Both the position numbers and the translations under genes were made by a program. A stretch of 64,000 nucleotides of DNA from Prauserella muralis (GTDB lineage: Bacteria; Actinomycetota; Actinomycetes; Mycobacteriales; Pseudonocardiaceae), in NCBI RefSeq assembly GCF_003202285.1, contig NZ_MASW01000002.1:744001-808000 (forward strand), written 5' to 3'. The notes under the pieces were generated by a model. The model made no database searches and was not told where the DNA came from. It saw only the letters and a program-made list of their open reading frames with translations. Below are positions 29,204 to 38,458 of this stretch, piece by piece (the first letter of the stretch is position 1; every line of letters begins with the position of its first letter).

Positions 29204-29260
29204 CCGAGCCGAAGGGCCCCTTGGGTACGCACCACGTACCGAGGGTGCCCTTCGGCTCGG
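29204..29260. repeat. Dispersed intergenic palindrome, copy A
   Basis: Outer arms CCGAGCCGAAGGGC / GCCCTTCGGCTCGG pair perfectly over 14 bp; the inner arms (CCCTTGGGTAC / GTACCGAGGGT) pair imperfectly around a 7-nt loop. It sits between the divergent esterase and P450 genes, so it is not simply a terminator. Related copies are at 32870-32924 and 60033-60087. Confidence 0.8.
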
Positions 29261-29367
29261 CGGGCCCGGGGTGCGGGAGGTGCGGTCCTGGAACCTTCAA
29301 CGGTTGTCTTCTGACAGTAGGTCTTGTTTGATAGTTAATGTCAGTTTTCCGGCACAGGGGGCTACTC

Positions 29368-30549
29368 ATGACCGATCTCCTGCCCACCACCCGCACCGAC
29401 GCCTTCGACCCGCCCGCCGAGCTGCTGAGCGACCCGCGACCGCTGCGCCGCATGACGTTCGCCGACGGGCACCGGGGCTGGCTGGTCACCTCGCACGAGC
29501 TCGCCAGGGCCGTGCTCGCCGACGCCCGGTTCAGCAGCAGGCAGGAGCTGCGCCGCGTCGTCGTCCCGCGCCCCAGCGTCGACGAGTTGCAGGCGGGCAA
29601 GCCCGCGAGCCCCGGCTTCTTCATCGTCATGGACCCGCCCGAGCACACGCGCTACCGGCGCCTGCTCACCGGCCAGTTCACCGTGCGGCGGATCAACCGG
29701 TTGCTGCCCCGGATCCGGCAGATCGTCACCGAGCACCTCGACGCCATGCGGCGCAGCGGACCGCCCGCCGACCTGGTGCCCGCGTTCGCCCTGCCCGTCC
29801 CGTCGCTGGTGATCTGTGAGCTGCTCGGCGTGCCCTACGCCGACCGGGAGCGGTTCCAGCGCGACACCGCGGAGCTGCTGCGGCTCGACGCCACCGACGA
29901 GCAGGCCGGCACCGCGATGAACTCGCTCACCGGTTACCTGAGCGGGTTGATCGAGGCCAAGCGTGCGCGGCCCTCCGACGACCTGCTCGGCGGGCTCGTC
30001 GCGGGCGGCGAGCTGACCGGGGCCGAGATCACCGGCATCGCCTTCCTGCTGCTGGTCGCGGGCCACGAGACGACGGCGAACATGCTCGGCCTCGGCACGT
30101 TCGCGCTGCTGCGCCACCCGGCGCAGTTCGACGCGCTGCGCGAGGGCCGGGTCTCCGTGGACGCCGCCGTCGAGGAACTGCTGCGCTACCTCACCGTCGT
30201 GCAGTTCGGCACCACCCGCACCGCCGTCGAGGACGTGGAGCTGGGCGGCGAGACGATCACGGCGGGGGAGTCGGTCGCCGTGTCGCTGCCCGCCGCCAAC
30301 CGCGACCCCGCGCGGTTCGCCGGGGCGGACACGCTCGACCTCGCCCACGACGCGAGCGGCCACCTTGCGTTCGGGCACGGCGTGCACCAGTGTCTCGGTC
30401 AGCAGCTGGCCCGCATCGAGCTGCGGGTGGGCTTCGCCGCGCTGGCCGAGCGCTTCCCGTCGCTGCGGCTGGCCGTGCCGCCGGAGGACGTGCCGCTGCG
30501 CGGCGACATGGCGATCTACGGCGTGCACCGGCTTCCGGTGACCTGGTGA
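29368..30549 (+). CDS. Cytochrome P450 (bacterial class I)
   Basis: 393-aa soluble P450 monooxygenase. I-helix oxygen-binding motif AGHETT (231-236), K-helix ExxR (Glu270, Arg273) and heme-binding loop [10 protein letters not shown] with Cys342 are all intact. ATG 29368 has AGGGGG 6 nt upstream; an ATG at 29338 is the alternative. It is followed after 10 nt by a 3Fe-4S ferredoxin, the usual electron donor. The closest families are actinomycete CYP105/CYP107-like oxidases of secondary metabolism or xenobiotics; the substrate is unknown and no biosynthetic cluster surrounds it. CTGACA...TGTCAG (29311-29344) upstream could be an operator. Confidence 0.93.
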   Translation: MTDLLPTTRTDAFDPPAELLSDPRPLRRMTFADGHRGWLVTSHELARAVLADARFSSRQELRRVVVPRPSVDELQAGKPASPGFFIVMDPPEHTRYRRLLTGQFTVRRINRLLPRIRQIVTEHLDAMRRSGPPADLVPAFALPVPSLVICELLGVPYADRERFQRDTAELLRLDATDEQAGTAMNSLTGYLSGLIEAKRARPSDDLLGGLVAGGELTGAEITGIAFLLLVAGHETTANMLGLGTFALLRHPAQFDALREGRVSVDAAVEELLRYLTVVQFGTTRTAVEDVELGGETITAGESVAVSLPAANRDPARFAGADTLDLAHDASGHLAFGHGVHQCLGQQLARIELRVGFAALAERFPSLRLAVPPEDVPLRGDMAIYGVHRLPVTW

Positions 30550-30559
30550 GGAGGAACGG

Positions 30560-30754
30560 ATGATCGAGGCCGACCCCGAGGTCTGCATCGCCGCGGGCAT
30601 GTGCGCGCTCACCGCGCCCGCCGTGTTCGACCAGAACGACGACGACGGCACCGTCGTGGTGCTCGACGGCACCCCGCAGGGCGCCGACGCCGACGCGGCC
30701 CGCGAGGCCGTGGAGCTCTGCCCGTCCGGGGCGCTCAGCTGGCGCGACAGCTGA
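30560..30754 (+). CDS. 3Fe-4S ferredoxin, P450 partner
   Basis: 64-aa ferredoxin of the Streptomyces SoyB/FdxD type. Cysteines Cys9, Cys15 (CIAAGMC) and Cys54 (CPSGAL) match the three-cysteine pattern of a 3Fe-4S cluster, with a non-cysteine residue where a fourth ligand would lie. ATG 30560 with GAGGAACGG upstream, 10 nt after the P450 stop. It should deliver electrons to the P450; a ferredoxin reductase is not in the window. Confidence 0.92.
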   Translation: MIEADPEVCIAAGMCALTAPAVFDQNDDDGTVVVLDGTPQGADADAAREAVELCPSGALSWRDS

Positions 30755-30886
30755 GCAGGCAGCGCCAGAACCGTGGTGCCGGGCAGCAGCGCCGTCACCG
30801 TCTCGAACGGCAGGTGGTGCAGCGAGGCGAGGCAGGAGATGACGTCGTAACGGCCGGCGGGCAGTTCCGTGCGCGAGGCATGTGGC
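30755..30886 (-). pseudogene. Remnant of class I SAM-dependent methyltransferase
   Basis: On the minus strand this stretch encodes ASRTELPAGRYDVISCLASL followed by HHLPFETVTALLPGTTVLAL, which matches the middle of small class I methyltransferases (motif II DVISCLASLHHLPF, then the post-II strand). There is no start, no motif I and no C-terminal half, and the segment between ALL and PGTTVLAL appears shortened. Upstream the likely continuation (FDDNDHDPPLLRHM) is in another frame, implying a frameshift near 30886. It begins right at the ferredoxin stop, so the insertion of the P450 pair may have truncated it. Confidence 0.5.
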
Positions 30887-30954
30887 GCAGCAGCGGCGGG
30901 TGGTCGTGGTCGTTGTCGTCGAAGGGTACGGACGGAGGCTGGCCAGCGCGGACG

Positions 30955-30960
30955 TAGACT
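30955..30960 (+). promoter_or_regulatory. -10 box for folC
   Basis: TAGACT, same hexamer as at tig and valS, 34 nt before the folC GTG. Confidence 0.4.
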
Positions 30961-30994
30961 CGGCCGGATAGCCGAGGTGTGTTGGGAGTTGTGC

Positions 30995-32470
30995 GTGTCG
31001 TCCGACGACCAGGAGTTTCCCCCCGAGCTGAGCGAGGGGGACAACTTCATCGCAGGCCCGTTGCCGGACGAGCCGGAACCGGAGCCGGTGGACGAGGCCG
31101 CGATCGCCGAGCAGGCCCGCTACGAGCTACGCGTGGTGGAGGCCGAGCTCGACGAGCGCTGGCCGGAGACCAAGATCGCGCCGTCGCTCACCCGGATCAG
31201 CGCGCTGGCGAACCTGCTGGGCGATCCGCAGAAGACCTACCCCGTGCTGCACGTGGCCGGAACCAACGGCAAGAGCTCCACGGCGCGGATGATCGAGGCG
31301 CTGCTGACCCGCATGGGCCTGCGCGTCGGCCGCTACACCAGCCCGCACCTGCAGCTGGTCACCGAGCGCATCAGCATCGACGGGGCGCCGATCTCGGCCG
31401 AGAAGTACGTCGACACCTACCGCGACATCGCGCCGTTCGTGACCATGGTCGACAACGCCGCCGGGCCGGACGAGCCGAGGATGAGCAAGTTCGAGGTGCT
31501 CACCGGCATGGCGTTCGCGGCGTTCGCCGACGCGCCGGTGGAGGTCGCCGTGCTGGAGACCGGCATGGGCGGCAGCTGGGACGCGACGAACGTCGCCGAC
31601 GGCCAGGTCGCCGTCATCACGCCGATCGGGCTCGACCACGTCGAGTACCTCGGCGGCGATCTGACGAGCATCGCGGGCGAGAAGGCCGGGATCATCAAGC
31701 CCGGTGCCGTCGCGATCCTGGCGGAGCAGGAGCCCGAGGTGGAACGCGTCCTGCTGGAGCGCGCCGTCGAGGTCGACGCCACCGTCGCCAGGGCGGGCAG
31801 CGAGTTCGGCGTGCTCGACCGCACCATCGCCGTGGGCGGGCAGCTGCTCCGGCTGCAGGGGCTTGGCGGCGTCTACGACGAGGTGTTCCTCCCGCTGCAC
31901 GGCGCGCACCAGGCGGCCAACGCCGCCCTCGCACTGGCCACCGTCGAGGCGTTCTTCGGCGCGGGCAAGGACCGCCAGCTGGTGCAGGACGCGGTGCGCG
32001 AGGCGTTCGCCGAGATCGTCACGCCCGGCAGGCTGGAGCGGGTGCGCGCCGCGCCCGCCGTGCTCCTCGACGCGGCGCACAACCCGCACGGCGCCGCCGC
32101 GCTCGCCAGGACCATCGACGAGGAGTTCGCCTTCCGCAGGCTCGCCGCGGTGGTCGGCGTGCTGCGCGACAAGGACGCGCGCGGCATCCTGGAGGCGCTG
32201 GAGCCCGTGGTCTCCGAGGTCGTGGTGACGTCGAGCCACTCGCCGCGGGCCATGCCCGTCGCCGAGCTCGCCGAGCTGGCCACCCTGGTGTTCGGAGAGG
32301 AGCGGGTGACCGTCGAGCCGGTGCTCGACACCGCCATCGAGACCGCGGTCGCGCTGGTGGAGCAGCCCGACGATCCCGAGGAGCCGCTGGCAGGCGGCGG
32401 CGTGCTCATCACGGGTTCCGTGGTCACCGCGGGCGAGGCCCGCACGCTGTTCGGCAAGGAGCCGGCATGA
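30995..32470 (+). CDS. folC: Folylpolyglutamate synthase / dihydrofolate synthase
   Basis: 491-aa Mur-ligase-like enzyme adding glutamates to folates. The ATP loop VAGTNGKSSTARMIEALL, the folate loop TSPHLQLVTERISIDG, VLETGMGGSWDATN, ITPIGLDHVEYLGG and LDAAHNPHGAAALA are intact. About 45 acidic N-terminal residues are extra relative to the catalytic core. GTG 30995 has GGGAG 6 nt upstream. The DUF4233 gene overlaps by ATGA, a conserved actinobacterial pair. Confidence 0.96.
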   Translation: MSSDDQEFPPELSEGDNFIAGPLPDEPEPEPVDEAAIAEQARYELRVVEAELDERWPETKIAPSLTRISALANLLGDPQKTYPVLHVAGTNGKSSTARMIEALLTRMGLRVGRYTSPHLQLVTERISIDGAPISAEKYVDTYRDIAPFVTMVDNAAGPDEPRMSKFEVLTGMAFAAFADAPVEVAVLETGMGGSWDATNVADGQVAVITPIGLDHVEYLGGDLTSIAGEKAGIIKPGAVAILAEQEPEVERVLLERAVEVDATVARAGSEFGVLDRTIAVGGQLLRLQGLGGVYDEVFLPLHGAHQAANAALALATVEAFFGAGKDRQLVQDAVREAFAEIVTPGRLERVRAAPAVLLDAAHNPHGAAALARTIDEEFAFRRLAAVVGVLRDKDARGILEALEPVVSEVVVTSSHSPRAMPVAELAELATLVFGEERVTVEPVLDTAIETAVALVEQPDDPEEPLAGGGVLITGSVVTAGEARTLFGKEPA

Positions 32471-32859
32471 CCGACGAGCAGACCCCCGCCCCGCCCGCCA
32501 AGGACCCGATGAAGTCCTTCCGCGGCGTACAGGCGGGCACGCTGGTGCTGGAGGCGATCGTGGTGGCGCTCGCGCTGCCGGTGGTCGCGCAGCTCGGCAG
32601 CGGCCTCACCAGTGCGCAGGGCTGGGTGATCATCGGCATCGCCGTCGCGCTCCTGCTGTGCTGCGCGGTGCTGCGCCAACCGTGGAGCATCTGGGTGATC
32701 CTCGCCCTGCACGCCGGGCTCCTCGCGTTCGTCATCGCCCTGCCGTCGGTGGCGATCATCGGCGTGCTGTTCCTGGCCGTGTGGCTGTGGCTGATGTGGC
32801 TGCGCCGCGACGTGGCCCGCCGGATGGCGCAGGGCCGCCTGCCCAGCCAGCAACAGTAG
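32467..32859 (+). CDS. DUF4233 membrane protein
   Basis: 130-aa DUF4233 protein, function unknown, nearly always found between folC and ndk in Actinobacteria. PMKSFRGVQAGTLVLEAIVVALALPV is the family signature, followed by three further hydrophobic segments and a basic end LRRDVARRMAQGRLP. ATG 32467 overlaps the folC stop. Here ndk is displaced by about 4.2 kb. Confidence 0.94.
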   Translation: MTDEQTPAPPAKDPMKSFRGVQAGTLVLEAIVVALALPVVAQLGSGLTSAQGWVIIGIAVALLLCCAVLRQPWSIWVILALHAGLLAFVIALPSVAIIGVLFLAVWLWLMWLRRDVARRMAQGRLPSQQQ

Positions 32860-32869
32860 GTGCCCTCGC

Positions 32870-32924
32870 CGAGCCGAGGGGCACCTTGGGTACACACCAG
32901 GTACCCAAGGTGACCTTCGGCTCG
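32870..32924. repeat. Dispersed intergenic palindrome, copy B
   Basis: Arms of 24 nt (CGAGCCGAGGGGCACCTTGG at the left edge) pair with only two mismatches, both G-T in RNA, around a 7-nt loop. It lies between two convergent genes and is well placed as a bidirectional terminator. Confidence 0.85.
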
Positions 32925-32948
32925 CGGGCGGTCGGCCGAACGCGCGCG

Positions 32949-35360
32949 TCAGGGCAGTCGCACCACCCGCAGCGCGGGGGAGGCGAGGATGTCCCGCTCG
33001 CAGAACCGGCCGCGTACCCACTCGCCCCGCGAGAACAGCCGGGTCTGGTCGGCGTGGTGCGGCGAGGTCGGATCGGCCGACTGCGAGTAGGTGAGCAGCG
33101 TCGAGGCGTCCGGGCAGGCGCCGCGGCCGAAGCCGACCACCTGGATGTAGCTGGAGCCGTGCACCACCTCGGTGTTGCCCCGCTGCGGATCCCACACCGG
33201 CACCAGCATGTTCAGCACACCCAGCGCGTGCGGCGCGCCGTGCACCGGGATCCGCTCGCCTGCGCGCACCACGTACTGGTGGTCGCCGAGGCGCGCGCCG
33301 AACGGGATGTCCGCCGCCCGGAGCTCGGCGACCGCGTCGCCGAACGCACGCCGCACCTCGGGCCTGCGGGTGTCGAGCCCTCGCGGGGTGCCGACCGGGT
33401 CGGCCGGGTCGAACGGCACCCGCCACGGCCCTCCGGGCACACCGCCCAGCCCGGCGGTGAAGCGTTCGAACAGCAGCGAGCCCCTGCTGCCCACGGTGTA
33501 GGTGCGGTCCCACCGCGCCAGCGTGCGGCAGGCGGAACCCACCTCCACGGGCCCGTTCGACGACGGCGCCCGGCCGTCGGGGAGCGACGCGCACATCCGC
33601 GCGGCGTCGGCCGCCGCCAGCACCGCGAGCCTGCTGCGGTCGCCGAACAGCAGCCGCCGCATCGACGCGGTCGTGAATCCCCTGCCGGACAGCGCCTGCT
33701 CGACGCTGACGAGTGCCTCACGGGTGCGGGCCGAGCGCTCGGTGCCGACGTCGCCGACGATGCGCGGATAGCCGGTGATGGGGGCGGAAAGGTTGGTCAG
33801 CCACGCGCTGTCGTTGGAGTTGAGGGCGTAGTCGCGGCGGTGCAGGACCGGTAACCGCGACGGCGCGAACAGGCCCGGCTCGATGGCGCCGGGATCGCTG
33901 CCCCACGCGCACGCCTCGCGGGATCCGTCGAGCACCGGCACGCCGGTCGCGGGGAACACCTGCTTGCCCAGCGCGGTGCCGCAGTCCTCGGCCAGCTCGT
34001 CGGTGACGTGGGGCACCACCTGGATGTCGGCGTAGAGCGCGTTGCCCGCGCGGTCGGTGGCGACCGTGTTGACCCACGGCACGCCCTGCGTGTCGGACAG
34101 CACGCGCACGATGTCGTGGGTGCCACGGGCCCGGTTCAGCTCGAACCACGTGTTGAGGCCCCGAAGGTTGGTGACGTTGGCGTCGCGCACCGCGTAGCCG
34201 GACGTGGCGGTCCAGGGCAGCGGCATACCGGGGGCCTCGGTGAGCATGGGCCCGTACCTGGTGCCGTAGAACGTGCGCTTCACCGTCCGCAGCGTGCCGT
34301 CCGGCTGCTTCACCCGCACCCGTACCTCACTGGCGGTCATGCGCTCCCGGCGGCCGTCGACGAGGTAGCTCGTCGGGTCTCCGGGGACCAGGCGCAGCTC
34401 GTACAGGCCGAACGTGCGCGGGGTCGCCACGGTGTGCGTCCACGCCGCGTCGGCGGTGTGGCCGATCTGCACCAGCGGAATGCCGAGCAGGCTCGCGCCG
34501 GAGACGTTGAACCGCCCGGGAATGGTCAGCTGCGACTGCCAGAACCGGCGGCCGCCGTGCCACGGGTAGTGGGGGTTGCCGAGCAGCACGCTGCTGCCCT
34601 TCGCCGTGCCGTCGGCGCCGATGGCGATGCCGTTGCTGCCCAGGTCGGCGGAGCCGAGCGCGCCGGAAAGGCCCTCGGCGAAGCGGTGTGCCGTGGCGGC
34701 GTCCGCCGCCGGCCCCGAAGAGGGCACGCCGGGTGCCGGAGGCTGGGCGGCGGCGATGCCGTTGGTCAGCGCGCCCTGCCCCGCGACACTGCTGATCGCG
34801 TAGAAGTGGCGGTAGACGTCGAGCTCCGTGATCGGCCGCAGCCACGCCGCGCCACGGCAGGCGGGGTCGGTGACGCCGGATGGGCCGGTCTCGGCGAGGT
34901 GGCGGTTGTAGCCGCGCACGTACCCGGCGACGATCTCGCGCACCTCCGCGCGCGGTCCGGCCGGTGCGGGCCTGGCGAGCAGCCGCTCCACGATGCCGGA
35001 GTCGTTGATGCGCTGGAAATGCAGGTCGCTGGTGAGGTTGTCGCGTGCCGCGCTCAGTGCGCTGTTGCCCGACCCTCCCGGGCCCAGATGCAGGGAGCGC
35101 TCGGCGGACACGGTGAGATAGGTGTTCGCCAGCTCGCAGAGGTTGTCGCGGGCGGCGGCGTAGCCGTAGCCGTAGCCGATCCCGGCGAAGCCGCGGGCGA
35201 CGATGTGCGGGATGCCGTGCTCGGTGTAGCGGATCACGGCCGTGGCGCCGGTTCCGTGCCCCGCCCGGTCGGCGGCGGAGACGGAGACGGCGGGCGTGGT
35301 GGTGAGCGCGACGGCGAGCGCCGCGAGTGCGACTGTCAGTCGGTTCCGTTTCCTCGTCAC
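32949..35360 (-). CDS. Secreted penicillin-acylase family N-terminal-nucleophile hydrolase
   Basis: 803-aa precursor of a two-chain Ntn hydrolase in the aculeacin A acylase / AHL acylase group, which removes acyl chains from amides such as acyl-homoserine lactones, echinocandins or beta-lactams. Signal peptide RLTVALAALAVALTTTPAVSVSA; alpha chain with YTEHGIPHIVARGFAGIGYG and YAAARDNLCELANTYLTV; a linker of about 30 residues; then the autocleavage site and nucleophile Ser242 in DLGSNGIAIG. The beta chain has LLGNPHYPWHGGRRFWQSQL, IGHTADAAWTHTVA and NDSAWLTN. GTG 35360 is the start. It is inserted between DUF4233 and ndk. The substrate cannot be decided. Confidence 0.92.
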   Translation of the reverse strand: MTRKRNRLTVALAALAVALTTTPAVSVSAADRAGHGTGATAVIRYTEHGIPHIVARGFAGIGYGYGYAAARDNLCELANTYLTVSAERSLHLGPGGSGNSALSAARDNLTSDLHFQRINDSGIVERLLARPAPAGPRAEVREIVAGYVRGYNRHLAETGPSGVTDPACRGAAWLRPITELDVYRHFYAISSVAGQGALTNGIAAAQPPAPGVPSSGPAADAATAHRFAEGLSGALGSADLGSNGIAIGADGTAKGSSVLLGNPHYPWHGGRRFWQSQLTIPGRFNVSGASLLGIPLVQIGHTADAAWTHTVATPRTFGLYELRLVPGDPTSYLVDGRRERMTASEVRVRVKQPDGTLRTVKRTFYGTRYGPMLTEAPGMPLPWTATSGYAVRDANVTNLRGLNTWFELNRARGTHDIVRVLSDTQGVPWVNTVATDRAGNALYADIQVVPHVTDELAEDCGTALGKQVFPATGVPVLDGSREACAWGSDPGAIEPGLFAPSRLPVLHRRDYALNSNDSAWLTNLSAPITGYPRIVGDVGTERSARTREALVSVEQALSGRGFTTASMRRLLFGDRSRLAVLAAADAARMCASLPDGRAPSSNGPVEVGSACRTLARWDRTYTVGSRGSLLFERFTAGLGGVPGGPWRVPFDPADPVGTPRGLDTRRPEVRRAFGDAVAELRAADIPFGARLGDHQYVVRAGERIPVHGAPHALGVLNMLVPVWDPQRGNTEVVHGSSYIQVVGFGRGACPDASTLLTYSQSADPTSPHHADQTRLFSRGEWVRGRFCERDILASPALRVVRLP

Positions 35361-35489
35361 GGCGCCACGCTAGAACCGCCGCGTGTTGCCCGGCACCGCC
35401 GAACGGCAGGGTCTGCGGCTCGTCCGGAGTTCACGATGTGGTCGACCACAGTTGGCCGGGTGGCCGTTACCGGCGGATAGAAGTTCCGC

Positions 35490-37025
35490 ATGACCGAACA
35501 GACTCCCCTGCGCCGCCGCGGCGTGCTCAAGGCCGGCCTGCTGGGCACCGGCGTGCTCGCCTCCGGTGTGCTCGGCGCCGCCCCCGCCTTCGCCCGCTCC
35601 GGCAGACCCGTGCTCACCCACGGCATCCAGTCCGGTGACGTCGACGCTCACTCGGCCATCGTGTGGACCCGCGCCGACCGGCCGTCCCGGATGCTGGTCG
35701 AGGTGTCGGCCGACCCGTCGTTTCGCCGGGTGCGCCGGCTGCGCGGCCCGCTGCTGACGCCGCGGACCGGCGGCACCGGCAAGGTGCGCGTGCCCGGCCT
35801 TCCCCCGGGCACCGAGGTGCACTACCGGGTCACCGCCGAGGACCTCGACGGCCGCGCCGCCAGCGAGCCGCTGACCGGCCGGTTCCGCACCGCGCCCCGC
35901 CCCGGCGGCGACGTGCGCCTGGTGTGGTCGGGCGACGTGGCGGGCCAGGGCTGGGGCATCAACCCCGACATCGGCGGCATGACCGCCTACGCGGCGATGG
36001 CCGCCCGCCGGCCCGACCTGTTCCTGCACAACGGCGACACCGTCTACGCCGACGGGCCGCTGGCCGAGACCGTGGCCCTGCCCGACGGCCGCGTCTGGCG
36101 CAACCTCGTCACGCCGGAGAAGGCGAAGGTCGCCGAGACGCTGGAGGAGTACCGCGGCCAGTTCGCCTACAACCTGCTCGACGAGAACGTGCGCGCCTTC
36201 GCCGCCGCCGTGCCCAGCTACGTGCAGTGGGACGACCACGAGGTGGTCAACAACTGGTACCCCGGCGAGATCCTCGACCTGCCCCAGTACACGGAGAAGC
36301 GGGTGGACGTGCTGGCCCGCAGGGCGTTCCAGGCGTTCCACGAGTGGCAGCCGATCGACGCCAAGGCCGCTGTCGACGGGCGCGTCCACCGCAGCTTCCG
36401 TTACGGCAGCGTCGAGATCTTCGTGCTCGACATGCGCAGCTACAAGGACGCCAACACCGCCGACCGGGCCGCGCCGGGCTCGGTGCTCGGGCAGCGGCAG
36501 GCCGCCTGGCTGGTGCGCGGGCTGAGCCGCAGCACCGCCACGTGGAAGATCATCCAGGCCGACCTGCCGATCGGGCTCATCGTGCCGGACGGCGACGACA
36601 TCGAGGGCGTGGCCAACGGCCTGCCCGGCGCGCCCGGTGGGCGCGAGAGCGAGCTCGCCTGGGTGCTGCGTGAGATCGCCCGCAGGCGCGTGCGCAACGT
36701 CGTGTGGCTGACCGCCGACGTGCACTACACGGCGGCGCACCACTACTCGCCCGACCGCGCCGCCTTCGGCGACTTCGAGCCGTTCTGGGAGTTCGTCTCC
36801 GGCCCGCTGCACGCGGGCGCGTTCGGCCCCAACACGCTCGATCCGACGTTCGGCCCGAAGGCGGAGTTCGTGCACGCGCCGCCCCGGGCCAACACCTCGC
36901 CGCTGGAGGGCTACCAGCATTTCGGCGAGCTCACCGTGGACGGCGCCAGCGGGGCGCTGACCGTCGACCTGCGCGACGGCACGGGCGCCTCGCTCTGGTC
37001 GACCACCCTGCGGCCCGAGCGCTGA
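35490..37025 (+). CDS. PhoD-family alkaline phosphatase/phosphodiesterase, Tat-exported
   Basis: 511-aa exported enzyme. The twin-arginine signal [20 protein letters not shown] is followed by a PhoD N-terminal domain (FTHGIQSGD-type strand [34 protein letters not shown]) and the metallophosphatase core: [46 protein letters not shown] and [15 protein letters not shown]. These supply the Fe/Ca ligands. ATG 35490. It is divergent from the acylase and followed by ndk after 80 nt. Likely scavenges phosphate from phosphodiesters such as teichoic acids; regulation by PhoP is plausible but I see no clear Pho box. Confidence 0.93.
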   Translation: MTEQTPLRRRGVLKAGLLGTGVLASGVLGAAPAFARSGRPVLTHGIQSGDVDAHSAIVWTRADRPSRMLVEVSADPSFRRVRRLRGPLLTPRTGGTGKVRVPGLPPGTEVHYRVTAEDLDGRAASEPLTGRFRTAPRPGGDVRLVWSGDVAGQGWGINPDIGGMTAYAAMAARRPDLFLHNGDTVYADGPLAETVALPDGRVWRNLVTPEKAKVAETLEEYRGQFAYNLLDENVRAFAAAVPSYVQWDDHEVVNNWYPGEILDLPQYTEKRVDVLARRAFQAFHEWQPIDAKAAVDGRVHRSFRYGSVEIFVLDMRSYKDANTADRAAPGSVLGQRQAAWLVRGLSRSTATWKIIQADLPIGLIVPDGDDIEGVANGLPGAPGGRESELAWVLREIARRRVRNVVWLTADVHYTAAHHYSPDRAAFGDFEPFWEFVSGPLHAGAFGPNTLDPTFGPKAEFVHAPPRANTSPLEGYQHFGELTVDGASGALTVDLRDGTGASLWSTTLRPER

Positions 37026-37105
37026 GTGCGCCTGGGCTAACCTCGCCCTGGCAATTCCCGCGCCATGAGACGACGGCGAGTGACACGCGAAGGAGCAGAC
37101 ATCCC

Positions 37106-37516
37106 GTGAGTGAGCGCACCCTGGTTCTGGTCAAGCCCGACGGCGTCAAGCGGGGCCTCGTCGGCGAGGTGATCTCGCGCATCGAGCGCAAGGGGCTCAC
37201 GCTCGCCGCGATGGACCTGCGCAACGTCGAGCGCTCGGTGGCCGAGGAGCACTACGCCGAGCACAAGGAGAAGCCGTTCTTCGGCGAGCTGCTGGAGTTC
37301 ATCACCTCCGGCCCCGTCGTCGCGATCGCCGTCGAGGGCCCGAGGGCCATCACGGCGTTCCGTCAGCTGGCCGGGGGCACCGACCCGGTCGACAAGGCGA
37401 CGCCGGGCACGATCCGCGGCGACTTCGCCCTGGAGACCCAGTTCAACCTCGTGCACGGCTCCGACTCGCCCGAGTCGGCCGAGCGCGAGCTGAAGCTCTG
37501 GTTCCCCGACCTGTGA
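37106..37516 (+). CDS. ndk: Nucleoside diphosphate kinase
   Basis: 136-aa Ndk with the catalytic His117 in FNLVHGSDS, the N-terminal [19 protein letters not shown] and [11 protein letters not shown] 37106 is preceded by AAGGAG at good spacing, and the longer open frame upstream overlaps phoD in another frame. It balances nucleoside triphosphates. A possible -10 (TAACCT) is at 37038-37043. Confidence 0.97.
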   Translation: MSERTLVLVKPDGVKRGLVGEVISRIERKGLTLAAMDLRNVERSVAEEHYAEHKEKPFFGELLEFITSGPVVAIAVEGPRAITAFRQLAGGTDPVDKATPGTIRGDFALETQFNLVHGSDSPESAERELKLWFPDL

Positions 37517-37525
37517 GTCCCCGCG

Positions 37526-38458
37526 TCACACCTCGCCGAGCCCGGCCTCGGCGAGGTGTGCCGCGATGGTGCGCGTCTCGGTCTCGTTCAGCGGCAGCAG
37601 CGGCAGGTTGGTCGCCGGGCAGGCGAGCACGCCGCGCAGTGCCAGCGCCGCCTTGAACCCGCCGAGCGCGCCCGCGGTGAACCCGATCCGGCCGGGATCG
37701 GCGACGGAGACGATGCGGAACAGCGCGGCCAGCCGGTCCTGTTCCGCCCGCGCGGCCCCGGCGTCGCCGTCGCGCATCGCCCGGTACAGCCGCACGTAAC
37801 CGTGCGGGTCCACATTGCCCAGGCCCGGCACGAGTCCCGCCGCGCCCAGTCCGAGCGCGGTGTCGGCGAGCAGCTCGGAGCCGGTCAGCGCGGGCAGGTC
37901 GGCCTGGCGCAGGATCTCCCGGAACGACGCGAGGTCACCGCTGGAGTCCTTGAGCGCCACCACCGCCTTGGCCTCGGCCAGCTCGCCGACCACCCCGGGG
38001 GTGAGGCGCGCGCCGACCGCGCTCGGGATGTCGTAGGCCACCACGGGCACGTCCACGGCCGCGTGCACGTGCCGGAAATGCGCCACGATCTCGCTCGCGT
38101 GCGGCTGGACGTAGAACGGTGCGGTCACCACCACCGCGTCGGCACGGAGCCGCGCGGCGTCGCGCGCGTGCTCGATCACCCTGCGCGTGCCGGTGTCCAC
38201 CACACCGGCCAGCACCGGCACCGCACCGGCGACCGTGCCCGCCGCCACCTCCACGACCGCGCGCCGCTGCCGGCCGTCCAGCAGCGCGATCTCCCCGCTG
38301 GAACCGCCGACGAACACTCCGTCCACCCCGGCTTCCAGCTGGAAGCCGAGCAGCCGTTCGAGCGAGCGGCGATCCACGTCGCCGTGCTCGTCCAGCGGGG
38401 TGACGAGCGGGGGCACGACGCCGTGCAGGGCGAGAACATCAGGCACCGGATGACTCAC
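37526..38458 (-). CDS. DapA/NanA-family aldolase, probable N-acetylneuraminate lyase
   Basis: 310-aa Schiff-base aldolase of the dihydrodipicolinate synthase/N-acetylneuraminate lyase superfamily. Catalytic Lys170 is in VVALKDSSGDLAS and the conserved Tyr142 in VVAYDIPSAVGARLT; the carboxylate-binding loop is GGSSGE. The flanking AYDIPSAVGARL resembles the E. coli NanA segment YNIPALSGVKLT more than DapA. GTG 38458 lies 20 nt inside the end of the NanT-like transporter gene, with AAAGGAAA upstream. Cleavage of a sialic acid to N-acetylmannosamine and pyruvate is inferred mainly from the NanT neighbour; a different 2-keto-acid substrate is possible. Confidence 0.82.
   Translation of the reverse strand: MSHPVPDVLALHGVVPPLVTPLDEHGDVDRRSLERLLGFQLEAGVDGVFVGGSSGEIALLDGRQRRAVVEVAAGTVAGAVPVLAGVVDTGTRRVIEHARDAARLRADAVVVTAPFYVQPHASEIVAHFRHVHAAVDVPVVAYDIPSAVGARLTPGVVGELAEAKAVVALKDSSGDLASFREILRQADLPALTGSELLADTALGLGAAGLVPGLGNVDPHGYVRLYRAMRDGDAGAARAEQDRLAALFRIVSVADPGRIGFTAGALGGFKAALALRGVLACPATNLPLLPLNETETRTIAAHLAEAGLGEV
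37527..37560. terminator. Bidirectional terminator overlapping aldolase 3' end
   Basis: Perfect 14-bp inverted repeat CACACCTCGCCGAG / CTCGGCGAGGTGTG with a 6-nt loop, lying between convergent ndk and the aldolase gene and including the last codons of the latter. Confidence 0.75.

Noticed and set aside
29362-32470. Small secondary-metabolite cluster around the P450 and ferredoxin
   Set aside because: No core biosynthetic enzyme; flanked directly by valS and folC housekeeping genes.
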